NCBI GenBank assembly: GCA_036639875.1
Contig: JAVWHX010000074.1
Location: forward strand, 1 to 10,190
DNA: 10,190 bases
Reading direction: 5' to 3'
From: JAVWHX01 sp036639875
GTDB taxonomy: Bacteria; Bacillota_I; Bacilli_A; Erysipelotrichales; Coprobacillaceae
The notes under the pieces are model-generated. The model did not search any database and was not told where the DNA came from. It saw only the letters and a program-made list of their open reading frames with translations. Position numbers and translations under genes: made by a program. Within the stretch, counting starts at the first letter, position 1, and each line of letters starts with the position of its first letter. This document shows, in pieces, positions 1 to 6,996 of the stretch.

Positions 1-3000
1 GTGAAGTCAGTACTTCATTTACTGAAGCATTTTATAACAATATGGGAAGACCAGCTTATATGTGGATAAATTGGCCTTGTAGTGATAAAACAAAAGAAGG
101 TTTAATTATGGGAGGTGCAGAGACTGTCTTAAAGCCTGGGGTTGATCCAGCAAAAATAAGTGGTGTTGTTTTGAATCCGATGCAACAATCTGAACCAAGT
201 AAACAAGCTATTTTTACAGGTGCTGATTATGCATGGAAAATATGGGATAAAGCAAGTGATTATGATCAAGTATGGAATGATTCATTTCATTATATGGATC
301 ATGGAACTTGTGAAGAAACAGATGCTTCACTCGCTTTACGAGAATTAAGCAAGCATATGAAAAACTCTACATATCTATATAATGAGGAATCAGAAGATTT
401 AAAACCAAAATTAAATAATTTTTTGAATGATTTCAAAGCTGGTAAATCGATTAAAGAACAAGCAAAAGAACTTCTTAAAGAATTTGAAAAATTAGATAGT
501 GCTGCTAAGATTTATAGAAAAAATGCAGGAAATAAGAGAACAAGAGATCAAATTGTTTATTGGCTAGATACTTGGGATGATACAAATAAAGCTATTATAA
601 ACTACTTAAATGCAGCAATTGCATTAGAAGAACAAAAGGATAGTAATACAGTTTGGGAATTTTATTCAAGTGGACAAGGTGCTTTCAGTTCTTCTAAAAC
701 ACATGGATTTAATTATATTGATCACACTGAATATGCAAAAGTAGGACGAATGCATATTACTCCATTTATGGAACAACTAGATCGAACACTTGCTCCACTA
801 GTAGAACCTTTAGTTAATCCTTATAAACAAATTTACACAACGATTACGAATAGAACAGATGCCCCAGCGACTGATGGTCCTCTTAGTAATTTAATTGATG
901 GTAATCCAAGTACTTGTGTTAAATGGAGAGGCGCACCATCTCAAGTTGGTGAATATATTGGTGCAACATTTACTCAAAGTATTAAAATGAATAAAGTTGA
1001 ATTTCAATTAGGGGATTCACTAAGCAATTCAGGTAATACATATTATAAAGCAAAGTTAGAGTATACTGAAAATGGAAAAGACTGGGTTGAAGTTCCTAAT
1101 AGCCAAGTTAATAATCAAACGACTGTTATAAAAGTAGAAGGATTAGATTTAAATGTTAAAGGGATTCGTGTTGTTTGTATGGAAGAAACACCTAAATGGA
1201 TAACAATACGTGAAATCTATATTAATAACAAACCACTTAATGATAAAACAAATGAGATTTCTAAAAGCATTATTAAGAGTTCGAATTATAGTGTTTATGG
1301 AAATAGTAATCCAGAGTCAAATTTAAATGATGGTGATGAATCAACATTTGTATGGTATAGAACAAGTGATAACTATGGGCGAGTTGGAGATTTTGTTGGT
1401 ATGGATTTGGGAGAAGTATTCTTGTTAAAAAATGCTAAATTCAAATTCAATACAGCTGATTATTGGGATCAATATGCACTTGAATATTCAATTGATGGTA
1501 AAACATATACAAAAGTAGAAGACTATAAATATAGCTCAAATACAGTTGTTAAAGATTTAAGTGGTATTCAAGCAAGATATGTTCGTCTTGTCAATACAAA
1601 AGAGAAAAAGACATGGCTAAAAATTAATGAGTTTAATGTAGAAGTAGCAAATAGTGAAAAAGTTTACACTAATAGTGAAAATTTGAAAGATAAAACAGTA
1701 GAAATATCAGAAAACAAAGGTATTATATCTCATCTTGATTCTATTACATTAAAGAAAGATGAATATATTGGTATTAAGTTATTAAGAATAAAAGACTTGT
1801 TAAAGATTGAAAAAGATATAATTGGAGGGGATAATCTCATTATTCAAACATCTATTAACGCTATAGAATGGGTTAATGTTGATCAAATCGATAATCTTCA
1901 GGATGCAAGATATATTAGATTACTTAATAAATCAAATAACAATATAACATTTACAATCAATCAATTTGAAGTTATTTCTAATGAGATTGTTGATCCGTAT
2001 TTATATGAAACAAATTATACTGATGACCCAGATTCTGATGCATACTTCTATGAAGATTCAAGATTTGATGGAAAAGCATTTAATGGGAATTTGGATGATT
2101 ATACTGTTATTGCTGAGCGTGCAGATGCTGGTAAATACATTATATATGATTTAGGTCAAACAAGAAGTATAGATAAAGTTCAACTTTATAACAATGATAA
2201 TGAAAAACAATATTTAAGAGATGCAGAGATTTTAATATCTAATAATCTTAATGATTGGACAAAAGTAGCAACAATTGGAGATGGCATAGCTAATTCTGTA
2301 GATGATAGGCAAATCACTTGTGTTAACTCTGGTCTGTTTAAAACATCAATGAAATATCCAAATAAGATGTACATAGAAGGAACAGCGGATCATGTTCAAG
2401 CACGTTATGTTAAAATTGCTATTACTGCAAAACATCAATATTTTACTAGAATTGGAGAAATCATCATAAATGAAGGGGAATATGCTCCAACAGTTAATGA
2501 CCCAACATTCCAATCAAACGTAGTAGAAGCACCAGGACATACACCAGGAAATATGGTTGATAATGATTTATCAACTTATTATACGCCAAATACAAAAGAG
2601 GCAGGAGAACTCATTTATAAACTTTCTGACAAATTAAATGTTCAAAAAATCAATTTATTGCAACCAGGAAAAATCAGCCATGCAAAGGTTTTGGCATTAG
2701 TGGATGCAAAGAAATCAAAATCTACAAAAGAATGGGTAGAAGTTGGAACACTCTCAAAATCTTTAAATGAAATTTATTTTCCATTTTGGGATAATGTTTA
2801 TGAATTAAAGATTCAATGGAATGCAAATAATGCTCCAGAAGTTTCAGAAATGTATTTATTATATGATGGATTTGGTATATCACATGATGAATTAACAACA
2901 TATATTAATAGTTTAAATATTGTTGAAAATGAATATACAAAAAAAACGTATCAAGATTTTTTAAGTCAACTTGATGTTGCTAAAAAAGTAAATACTAATA

Positions 3001-4016
3001 ACAATAGTACTCAATCTCAAATCAATGAAGCTCTTTCTCATCTTAAGGTTGTTGTTAATAAATTAGAGAAACGTGGTAATTTATCAGCAATCCAAGATGA
3101 ACTAGATGAAATTCATAATTTAGTCAGTACAGACTACACAGTTGAATCATGGAATAAATTCTCGACTGCTATAAAAGGTGTTGAAGAAAAAATAAATAGT
3201 TTAGATGTTGAAAATATAACTGAGGATGAAGTTGATATTTATTTAGAAGAGATTAAGTCTGCTAGAAGTGCTTTAATTACAGTTATACAAAACAATAAAG
3301 AAGTTATTCAGAAATATATTGCGGACAATAAATTAATGACATTAAATGAAAATCACTATATGTCAAAAACATTCAAAAGTTTTAAGGATGCTTTAGATAA
3401 TTTGAATAATTTACTGACATCAGACACAGTGACAGCAAATGAGTTAGAAACAGCATTGAATCAATTGCGAAATGCTCGTCTTCAATTGATTTTAAAAGCG
3501 TCAAAAGAAGATGTTGAAAAAGCCAAACAACAATTATCTCTTTATGTTGAAAATAATTATACAACGTCTTCTTGGCAAAAGTTTATGAAATCAACTGAAA
3601 GTTTAAGAAAACAAATGAGTGAAAAAGAAATATCATTAGATGATTATCAATTGATAATTCAAGACATGAACAAAGCATCAAAGAACTTAATCAGAGTAGG
3701 AGATGTATCTTCTATTCATGCACTACTCACAACAATATCTGGATTAGATAAAACAAAGTATACGCAAAATAGTTATCAAAATCTTATGACTATTGTTAAT
3801 GGTGCTAATGAAGAACTTAAAAATGCTCAAAATATGAGTCAATTAGATGTTGATAATTTATTATCAAGTATCCAATTTGCTTACCAGAAGTTAGAGGTTA
3901 TACATGGCTCTCAAGAAGTAGAAACGTATGATTCAACAAATACTCTATTTATTATAGTTACATTTATTGTTTCATCATTAGCCATAACAGCTGTTATGAA
4001 AAAGAAAAAAGATTAA
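1..4016 (+). CDS. GH84 beta-N-acetylglucosaminidase/hyaluronidase with CBM32 and FIVAR modules, 5'-truncated
   Basis: This is the C-terminal 1,337 or so residues of a very large secreted glycosidase. The reading frame is open to the left edge, so the signal peptide and the catalytic Asp-Asp pair lie outside the window. The motif YMWINWPCSD (nt 57-86) matches the GH84 active-site wall. Trp (nt 63-65), Asn (69-71) and Asp (84-86) have the spacing of W394, N396 and D401 of Clostridium perfringens NagJ, and VVLNPM downstream probably holds its N429 equivalent. A helical domain follows to about nt 800. Next come CBM32/discoidin-like domains at about 820-1240, 1263-1655, 1983-2475 and 2484-2890, with a degenerate one at 1660-1980. 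Five FIVAR-like three-helix repeats occupy 2892-3905. The end is a hydrophobic segment plus KKKKD, so the protein is anchored at the surface. GH84 enzymes remove terminal beta-GlcNAc from O-GlcNAc proteins, mucins or hyaluronan; the substrate here is inferred. It appears to be transcribed alone and has a terminator directly after it. Confidence 0.93.
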   Translation, partial: EVSTSFTEAFYNNMGRPAYMWINWPCSDKTKEGLIMGGAETVLKPGVDPAKISGVVLNPMQQSEPSKQAIFTGADYAWKIWDKASDYDQVWNDSFHYMDHGTCEETDASLALRELSKHMKNSTYLYNEESEDLKPKLNNFLNDFKAGKSIKEQAKELLKEFEKLDSAAKIYRKNAGNKRTRDQIVYWLDTWDDTNKAIINYLNAAIALEEQKDSNTVWEFYSSGQGAFSSSKTHGFNYIDHTEYAKVGRMHITPFMEQLDRTLAPLVEPLVNPYKQIYTTITNRTDAPATDGPLSNLIDGNPSTCVKWRGAPSQVGEYIGATFTQSIKMNKVEFQLGDSLSNSGNTYYKAKLEYTENGKDWVEVPNSQVNNQTTVIKVEGLDLNVKGIRVVCMEETPKWITIREIYINNKPLNDKTNEISKSIIKSSNYSVYGNSNPESNLNDGDESTFVWYRTSDNYGRVGDFVGMDLGEVFLLKNAKFKFNTADYWDQYALEYSIDGKTYTKVEDYKYSSNTVVKDLSGIQARYVRLVNTKEKKTWLKINEFNVEVANSEKVYTNSENLKDKTVEISENKGIISHLDSITLKKDEYIGIKLLRIKDLLKIEKDIIGGDNLIIQTSINAIEWVNVDQIDNLQDARYIRLLNKSNNNITFTINQFEVISNEIVDPYLYETNYTDDPDSDAYFYEDSRFDGKAFNGNLDDYTVIAERADAGKYIIYDLGQTRSIDKVQLYNNDNEKQYLRDAEILISNNLNDWTKVATIGDGIANSVDDRQITCVNSGLFKTSMKYPNKMYIEGTADHVQARYVKIAITAKHQYFTRIGEIIINEGEYAPTVNDPTFQSNVVEAPGHTPGNMVDNDLSTYYTPNTKEAGELIYKLSDKLNVQKINLLQPGKISHAKVLALVDAKKSKSTKEWVEVGTLSKSLNEIYFPFWDNVYELKIQWNANNAPEVSEMYLLYDGFGISHDELTTYINSLNIVENEYTKKTYQDFLSQLDVAKKVNTNNNSTQSQINEALSHLKVVVNKLEKRGNLSAIQDELDEIHNLVSTDYTVESWNKFSTAIKGVEEKINSLDVENITEDEVDIYLEEIKSARSALITVIQNNKEVIQKYIADNKLMTLNENHYMSKTFKSFKDALDNLNNLLTSDTVTANELETALNQLRNARLQLILKASKEDVEKAKQQLSLYVENNYTTSSWQKFMKSTESLRKQMSEKEISLDDYQLIIQDMNKASKNLIRVGDVSSIHALLTTISGLDKTKYTQNSYQNLMTIVNGANEELKNAQNMSQLDVDNLLSSIQFAYQKLEVIHGSQEVETYDSTNTLFIIVTFIVSSLAITAVMKKKKD

Positions 4017-4021
4017 AGTTT

Positions 4022-4069
4022 AAAATGCACTTATATTTGGATAGCCAATAATAAGTGTATTTTATTTTG
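4022..4069 (+). terminator. Rho-independent terminator of the GH84 gene
   Basis: A 12-bp stem pairs 4023-4034 with 4051-4062, with one G-U pair. It encloses a smaller TTGG/CCAA hairpin with loop ATAG. A T-rich stretch (4060-4069) follows. It starts 7 nt after the stop codon. Confidence 0.85.
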
Positions 4070-4176
4070 TGATAGTCAATGTAGTATGATTAATTATGAT
4101 GCTAATGGAAACAAAAAATCACTTTTTATATTAAGTATAAGTGATAAAAATGTAATTCTATTATAGGATAAAAAGT

Positions 4177-4321
4177 AAGACTAAGTTCCAATGATTATAC
4201 CGTGAATTCAATTCTAACTGGTAAAAGTAACTTTTGTTTGTAAGAGTAAATTCTAGTGGAATTAAGTGAAAGACTAAGTTCCATAAAAACCATCTTGAAC
4301 TGGAATTTAACTTTTCAGTTT
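4177..4321. repeat. Two degenerate ~80-90 bp direct repeat copies
   Basis: The 14-mer AAGACTAAGTTCCA occurs exactly at 4177-4190 and 4270-4283. In each copy it is followed in the same order by AACTGG (4216-4221 and 4298-4303) and TAACTTTT (4228-4235 and 4308-4315). The distance between copies shrinks from 93 to 82 to 80 bp, so the copies differ by deletions. The second 14-mer also forms an imperfect dyad with TGGAATTAAGT at 4257-4267 (9 of 11 pairs). The origin is unknown; MITE-like or insertion sequence debris is one possibility. Confidence 0.55.
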
Positions 4322-4349
4322 AGATTGGGAATTTAATATAAATGAGTCG

Positions 4350-4378
4350 TTGAAAATAATATGAGGTCATGATAAAAT
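4350..4378 (+). promoter_or_regulatory. Promoter of the tRNA-Arg gene
   Basis: TTGAAA (4350-4355) and TAAAAT (4373-4378) are separated by 17 bp, close to the sigma-A consensus. Transcription would begin near 4385, about 40 nt before the mature tRNA. A perfect 7-bp inverted repeat (TTGTTCT at 4384-4390, AGAACAA at 4399-4405) lies at the predicted transcript start. Confidence 0.6.
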
Positions 4379-4425
4379 GGTATTTGTTCTAACGTATAAG
4401 AACAACTGTATCTAGGCTAAATATT

Positions 4426-4502
4426 GTTTCCGTAGCTCAGCAGGATAGAGCATCCGCCTCCTAAGCGGAAGGCCAGCGGTTCGAATCCGCTCGGGAACGC
4501 CA
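4426..4502 (+). tRNA. tRNA-Arg (anticodon CCU)
   Basis: A complete cloverleaf can be drawn. The acceptor GTTTCCG pairs with CGGGAAC (one wobble), and the discriminator G is followed by an encoded CCA. The D arm is GCTC/GAGC. The anticodon stem is TCCGC/GCGGA with the 7-nt loop CTCCTAA, giving anticodon CCT (CCU), which reads AGG arginine codons. The variable loop is 5 nt (AGGCC). The T arm is AGCGG/CCGCT with loop TTCGAAT. Length is 77 nt including CCA. It has its own promoter and terminator, so it appears to be a single-gene unit. Confidence 0.97.
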
Positions 4503-4515
4503 ATGATAAAAAAGG

Positions 4516-4548
4516 ACTGCTAGATTTTAAAATATCCAGCAGTTTTTA
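4516..4548. terminator. Bidirectional terminator between tRNA-Arg and the crp-like gene
   Basis: ACTGCTAGAT (4516-4525) pairs with 4534-4543, with a single A/C mismatch. On the + strand a T tract (4543-4547) follows and would end the tRNA transcript. On the - strand the same hairpin is followed by CCTTTTTT, so it can also end the convergent regulator gene, whose stop lies about 40 nt away. Confidence 0.8.
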
Positions 4549-4585
4549 GTTTATATAAGTGGCACGTTGAATTATGAAATAATTT

Positions 4586-5239
4586 TTATAAATCAGGTAT
4601 ATATTTTTCAGAAAAGTCTTGTCTTTTTTCTGGTATAATATATATCTTTTTATATTGAATTTTTATATAACCATTCTCAACAAATTCATTAAGAACTTTT
4701 GTTACAGTGACTCTAGATAATCCAACTATAGAAGCTATTTCATCATGGGAATAAGGTAAACAGGAATGAAAGATATCTTTATAAGGATGATCAGTTTGTG
4801 TTTGTTCTAATAAAAAAGATGCAACTTTTGCAAAGCGATCATATGAATATGCCTTTTTAACTTGCAGAGCAAGATAATCACAAGTTTGTGACATTGATTG
4901 TAATAAGGATAATGTTAAATCTTTAGATTCATTAAAATAAGGTGAAAGGTTATCTAATCGACATGATATGAGTTCTACATCTGTTATTGCAGTAACATTC
5001 GTTATACGAGAAGAATTCTTTATAAAAGATGATTCTCCAAATATTCTTCCTTGATCTAATATTTCTAGAGTTATTTCTTCTCCTGAAGGAGATAAAAGAA
5101 AAACTCTTACTCTTCCTTTAAGTATAAGATAAAGGTTTTTAGCGTCATCTTCTTGCATATAGATAATATCATGTGCTTGATAATTTGTTTTTGTTCCAGC
5201 GTTTTCAAAATAATGAAATAGTTCTTTTTTAATTTTCAT
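4586..5239 (-). CDS. Crp/Fnr family transcriptional regulator
   Basis: This 217-residue protein has the family's normal length and layout. An N-terminal cyclic-nucleotide-binding-type beta barrel spans about residues 18-110, with the turn FGES (67-70) and Arg78 at the position of the phosphate-binding cassette. A long dimerisation helix covers about 105-145. A winged helix-turn-helix covers about 160-203, with helix pair SHDEIASIVGL and SRVTVTKVLNEF (164-186). The N-terminal cysteine cluster of oxygen-sensing FNR is absent; cysteines occur only at 93, 120 and 160. The cassette does not keep the Arg-Ser pair typical of cAMP binding (Arg-Ile here), so cAMP is an unlikely ligand; the true signal is unknown. 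The start is supported by GGTGAT a few bases upstream. The gene is divergent from a yitT gene, and a long palindrome in the shared gap suggests that it regulates both itself and yitT. Confidence 0.92.
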   Translation of the reverse strand: MKIKKELFHYFENAGTKTNYQAHDIIYMQEDDAKNLYLILKGRVRVFLLSPSGEEITLEILDQGRIFGESSFIKNSSRITNVTAITDVELISCRLDNLSPYFNESKDLTLSLLQSMSQTCDYLALQVKKAYSYDRFAKVASFLLEQTQTDHPYKDIFHSCLPYSHDEIASIVGLSRVTVTKVLNEFVENGYIKIQYKKIYIIPEKRQDFSEKYIPDL

Positions 5240-5255
5240 AAAATCACCACTTTCT

Positions 5256-5287
5256 TATTAGATTGTAACATAGGTTACAATCTAATA
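5256..5287. promoter_or_regulatory. Perfect 32-bp palindrome, probable Crp-like operator in the divergent promoter region
   Basis: The arm TATTAGATTGTAAC (5256-5269) is matched without error by its reverse complement at 5274-5287, with ATAG between. Its core reads TGTAA-N6-TTACA, resembling the two-fold Crp-type half sites (TGTGA-N6-TCACA) and also GTA-N8-TAC. It overlaps plausible promoters on both strands: TTGTAA/TACTAA with a 17-bp spacer on +, and TTAGAT/TCTAAT with a 17-bp spacer on -. Binding there would most simply repress both genes, but activation from a promoter closer to yitT cannot be excluded. The assignment to the adjacent regulator is inference. Confidence 0.75.
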
Positions 5288-5323
5288 CTAATAAATATGT
5301 TAAATTTTCTTGGGGTGATAAAG

Positions 5324-6181
5324 ATGAAACAAAAATTATTAAATCTTATTTACATTTTATTAGGAAATATTATGATTGCTTTTGCATTAAGTACATTATT
5401 ATTAGAAAATAATATTATCGCTGGTGGTGTATCAGGGATAGGAATTGTTTTTAATCATTATCTTGGTGTACCTATTTCTTTAGTTGTTGGAATTATTAAT
5501 GTTGTTTTATTTTTACTTGGTTTTGCATTCTTAGGAAAAGGATTTGCTATGACAACATTATTATCAACATTCTTTTTTCCACTTTGTTTAGAATTCTTTC
5601 AAACAACACCAATGGTTCATGGTTATCTTAAAGATCCATTGCTTGCATGTGTTATTGCAGGATGTTTAATTGGTGTAGGGGTAGGACTTGTATTAAAAGC
5701 AAACGCTTCTACTGGTGGTGTTGATATTCTTGCCTTAATTATGAATAAAAAATTCAAAGTACCTGTACATATTGTTTTATATATTTGTGATTTAACTGTT
5801 CTTGTATTCCAATTTGCATATAGTGATACAACACATGTTATTTATGGAATCGTGACTGTTGTTTTAACATCAACAATGTTAAATAGAACACTATCAACAG
5901 GAACAAGCTTAATTCAATTGGTTGTTATGAGTGATTTACATCAAGAGATTAAAGAAATGATTATGCATACTCACGATGCTGGTGTGACATTGCTTGCTAG
6001 TGAAAAAGGATACACTATGGAGAAATCACAATTAATTTTATCTATTATTCCTTATCGTAAGTTACCACTTATTAAAGCAAAAATTCACGAGATAGATCCT
6101 TATGCTTTTGTTATTGTGTCACGAGTTGATGAAGTAGGTGGAAAAGGATTTAGTTTGGAAAGAGGAGAAATTTTATCATAA
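5324..6181 (+). CDS. YitT family membrane protein (DUF161/DUF2179)
   Basis: This 285-residue protein has about five or six hydrophobic segments in its first 200 residues and a soluble C-terminal domain. The family signatures GGVSG (residues 34-38) and ASTGGVD (128-134) are both present, and the C-terminal part (about 215-270) fits the DUF2179 domain. The family is widespread in Firmicutes in many paralogues; its biochemical role is not established. The start at 5324 is chosen because GGGGTGA (5312-5318) lies 5 nt upstream; an in-frame ATG at 5297 would add nine residues without a ribosome site. The gene is transcribed away from the Crp-like regulator across a shared palindrome and ends at a strong terminator, so it is probably monocistronic and controlled by that neighbour. 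Confidence 0.9.
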   Translation: MKQKLLNLIYILLGNIMIAFALSTLLLENNIIAGGVSGIGIVFNHYLGVPISLVVGIINVVLFLLGFAFLGKGFAMTTLLSTFFFPLCLEFFQTTPMVHGYLKDPLLACVIAGCLIGVGVGLVLKANASTGGVDILALIMNKKFKVPVHIVLYICDLTVLVFQFAYSDTTHVIYGIVTVVLTSTMLNRTLSTGTSLIQLVVMSDLHQEIKEMIMHTHDAGVTLLASEKGYTMEKSQLILSIIPYRKLPLIKAKIHEIDPYAFVIVSRVDEVGGKGFSLERGEILS

Positions 6182-6186
6182 GTGTT

Positions 6187-6211
6187 AATGGTTGCCTAGG
6201 CAACCATTTTT
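6187..6211 (+). terminator. Rho-independent terminator of yitT
   Basis: AATGGTTGC pairs perfectly with GCAACCATT around the loop CTAG (6187-6208), followed by a T run. It begins 6 nt after the yitT stop. Confidence 0.88.
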
Positions 6212-6253
6212 GAAATAAGCATATCAGAAGATCATCAATTCTAATGACAAGAT

Positions 6254-6290
6254 AAAAGCCCTACAAATTATTTTTGTAGAGCTTTTTTTC
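6254..6290. terminator. Bidirectional terminator overlapping the end of the DUF2238 gene
   Basis: A stem pairs 6254-6267 with 6273-6286, with one C/A mismatch. It is flanked by a long T tract on the + side (6283-6289) and TTTTATC on the - side. The stop codon of the minus-strand gene (6268-6270) sits inside the 5-nt loop, so the stem's first arm encodes the last codons of that protein. It probably serves mainly the minus-strand operon and backs up the yitT terminator. Confidence 0.75.
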
Positions 6291-6954
6291 TTTTTGCTTC
6301 GATATTTTTATAAGTGATAGTTGCAACAATAATTGAACCACCTAAATCTAATATTAAATCATTCATTGTATCTCTTAATGCTTCATGACCTTCTAAAGGA
6401 ATATCCTTTTCACCAACCAATGTTCCATCTGTAGATTTCATATATTGTTGTGAATTCGTTCCGAACATATCATCAATTAAAAACTCAGAAACTTCCCAAA
6501 CTGCTCCTAATGATAAAGAAAACAAAACAACGGCAACACATATGAATTTCGGACTAAATGATACTGGAATAGTATATTCTTTATCTAAGAAATCAATAAT
6601 AAGGAAACCAGCATAAGCTAAGATAACGCCTGAAAAGGCATGCAAGATAGCGTCCCAGTAAGGATATCTTCCATAGAAATTAAAAACATCTCCTAGAATA
6701 AATCCACAAAAAGCAAATAAAACAAAATAGATATCTAACATAAAAGGTATTTGAATATCATACTTACTCTTTAATATTCTTGGTAAATTCAAAACAAACA
6801 ACATCATTATAAATTGACCAATCATAAAGACAATACGTTGAATATTTTTGGCTTGACCACTTGCTAATAAAACAATAGCAGCTATCAATAATATAATAAC
6901 AAAGACATCAATTATTTTTCTTATAGTAGATAAAACTTTTTCTTTTTTAGTCAT
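6268..6954 (-). CDS. DUF2238/YjdF-like integral membrane protein
   Basis: This 228-residue membrane protein has hydrophobic segments at about residues 15-32, 41-57, 71-90, 103-122, 137-154 and 203-215. Polar residues cluster in and near the membrane: Trp100-Asp101 and His105 (WDAILH), Gly109, Glu154 and Glu157 (WEVSEF), Asp161-Asp162, and Asp195, Asp199 and Asp203 (DTMNDLILD). This pattern recalls the E. coli YjdF/DUF2238 family, whose function is unknown; the acidic and His residues could form a metal or catalytic site (inference). The start at 6954 is chosen because GGGAGGA (6961-6967) lies 6 nt upstream; the ATG at 6984 is less well placed. It lies 42 nt downstream of the DNA glycosylase gene on the same strand, so the two are probably cotranscribed. 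Its stop codon lies within the terminator loop. Confidence 0.8.
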   Translation of the reverse strand: MTKKEKVLSTIRKIIDVFVIILLIAAIVLLASGQAKNIQRIVFMIGQFIMMLFVLNLPRILKSKYDIQIPFMLDIYFVLFAFCGFILGDVFNFYGRYPYWDAILHAFSGVILAYAGFLIIDFLDKEYTIPVSFSPKFICVAVVLFSLSLGAVWEVSEFLIDDMFGTNSQQYMKSTDGTLVGEKDIPLEGHEALRDTMNDLILDLGGSIIVATITYKNIEAKRKKALQK

Positions 6955-6996
6955 AGTTATTCCTCCCTTTTTGATAATATACACATGAAATATAAA

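Larger units (their letters stand above)
4071..4425. other. Gene-poor AT-rich stretch before the tRNA
   Basis: No reading frame longer than a few dozen codons is credible here; all frames are broken by stops. The stretch holds a hairpin-like dyad (4119-4125 with 4139-4145), two degenerate repeat copies (4177-4321), and the promoter and leader of the tRNA gene (from 4350). The rest shows no recognisable feature. It may be the remnant of a decayed mobile element, but no transposase motif is readable. Confidence 0.6.

Noticed and set aside
1966..2154. Short open frame inside the glycosidase gene
   Set aside because: It lies in another frame of a clearly coding region, has low-complexity hydrophobic composition and no ribosome site.
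2186..2374. Minus-strand open frame inside the glycosidase gene
   Set aside because: Antisense shadow of a conserved CBM32 coding region; no ribosome site or family features.
3382..3564. Minus-strand open frame inside the FIVAR region
   Set aside because: Antisense shadow of repeat coding sequence without independent support.
4119..4145. Hairpin ATCACTT/AAGTGAT with flanking A runs as a minus-strand terminator
   Set aside because: The stem is weak (7 A/T-rich pairs, 13-nt loop), and a better terminator for the minus-strand gene lies at 4516-4548.
5297..5323. Upstream ATG as the start of the yitT gene
   Set aside because: It lacks a ribosome site; GGGGTGA just before 5324 fits the internal ATG, and the added residues are not typical of the family.
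6955..6984. Upstream ATG as the start of the DUF2238 gene
   Set aside because: GGGAGGA lies inside this extension and is ideally spaced for the ATG at 6954.
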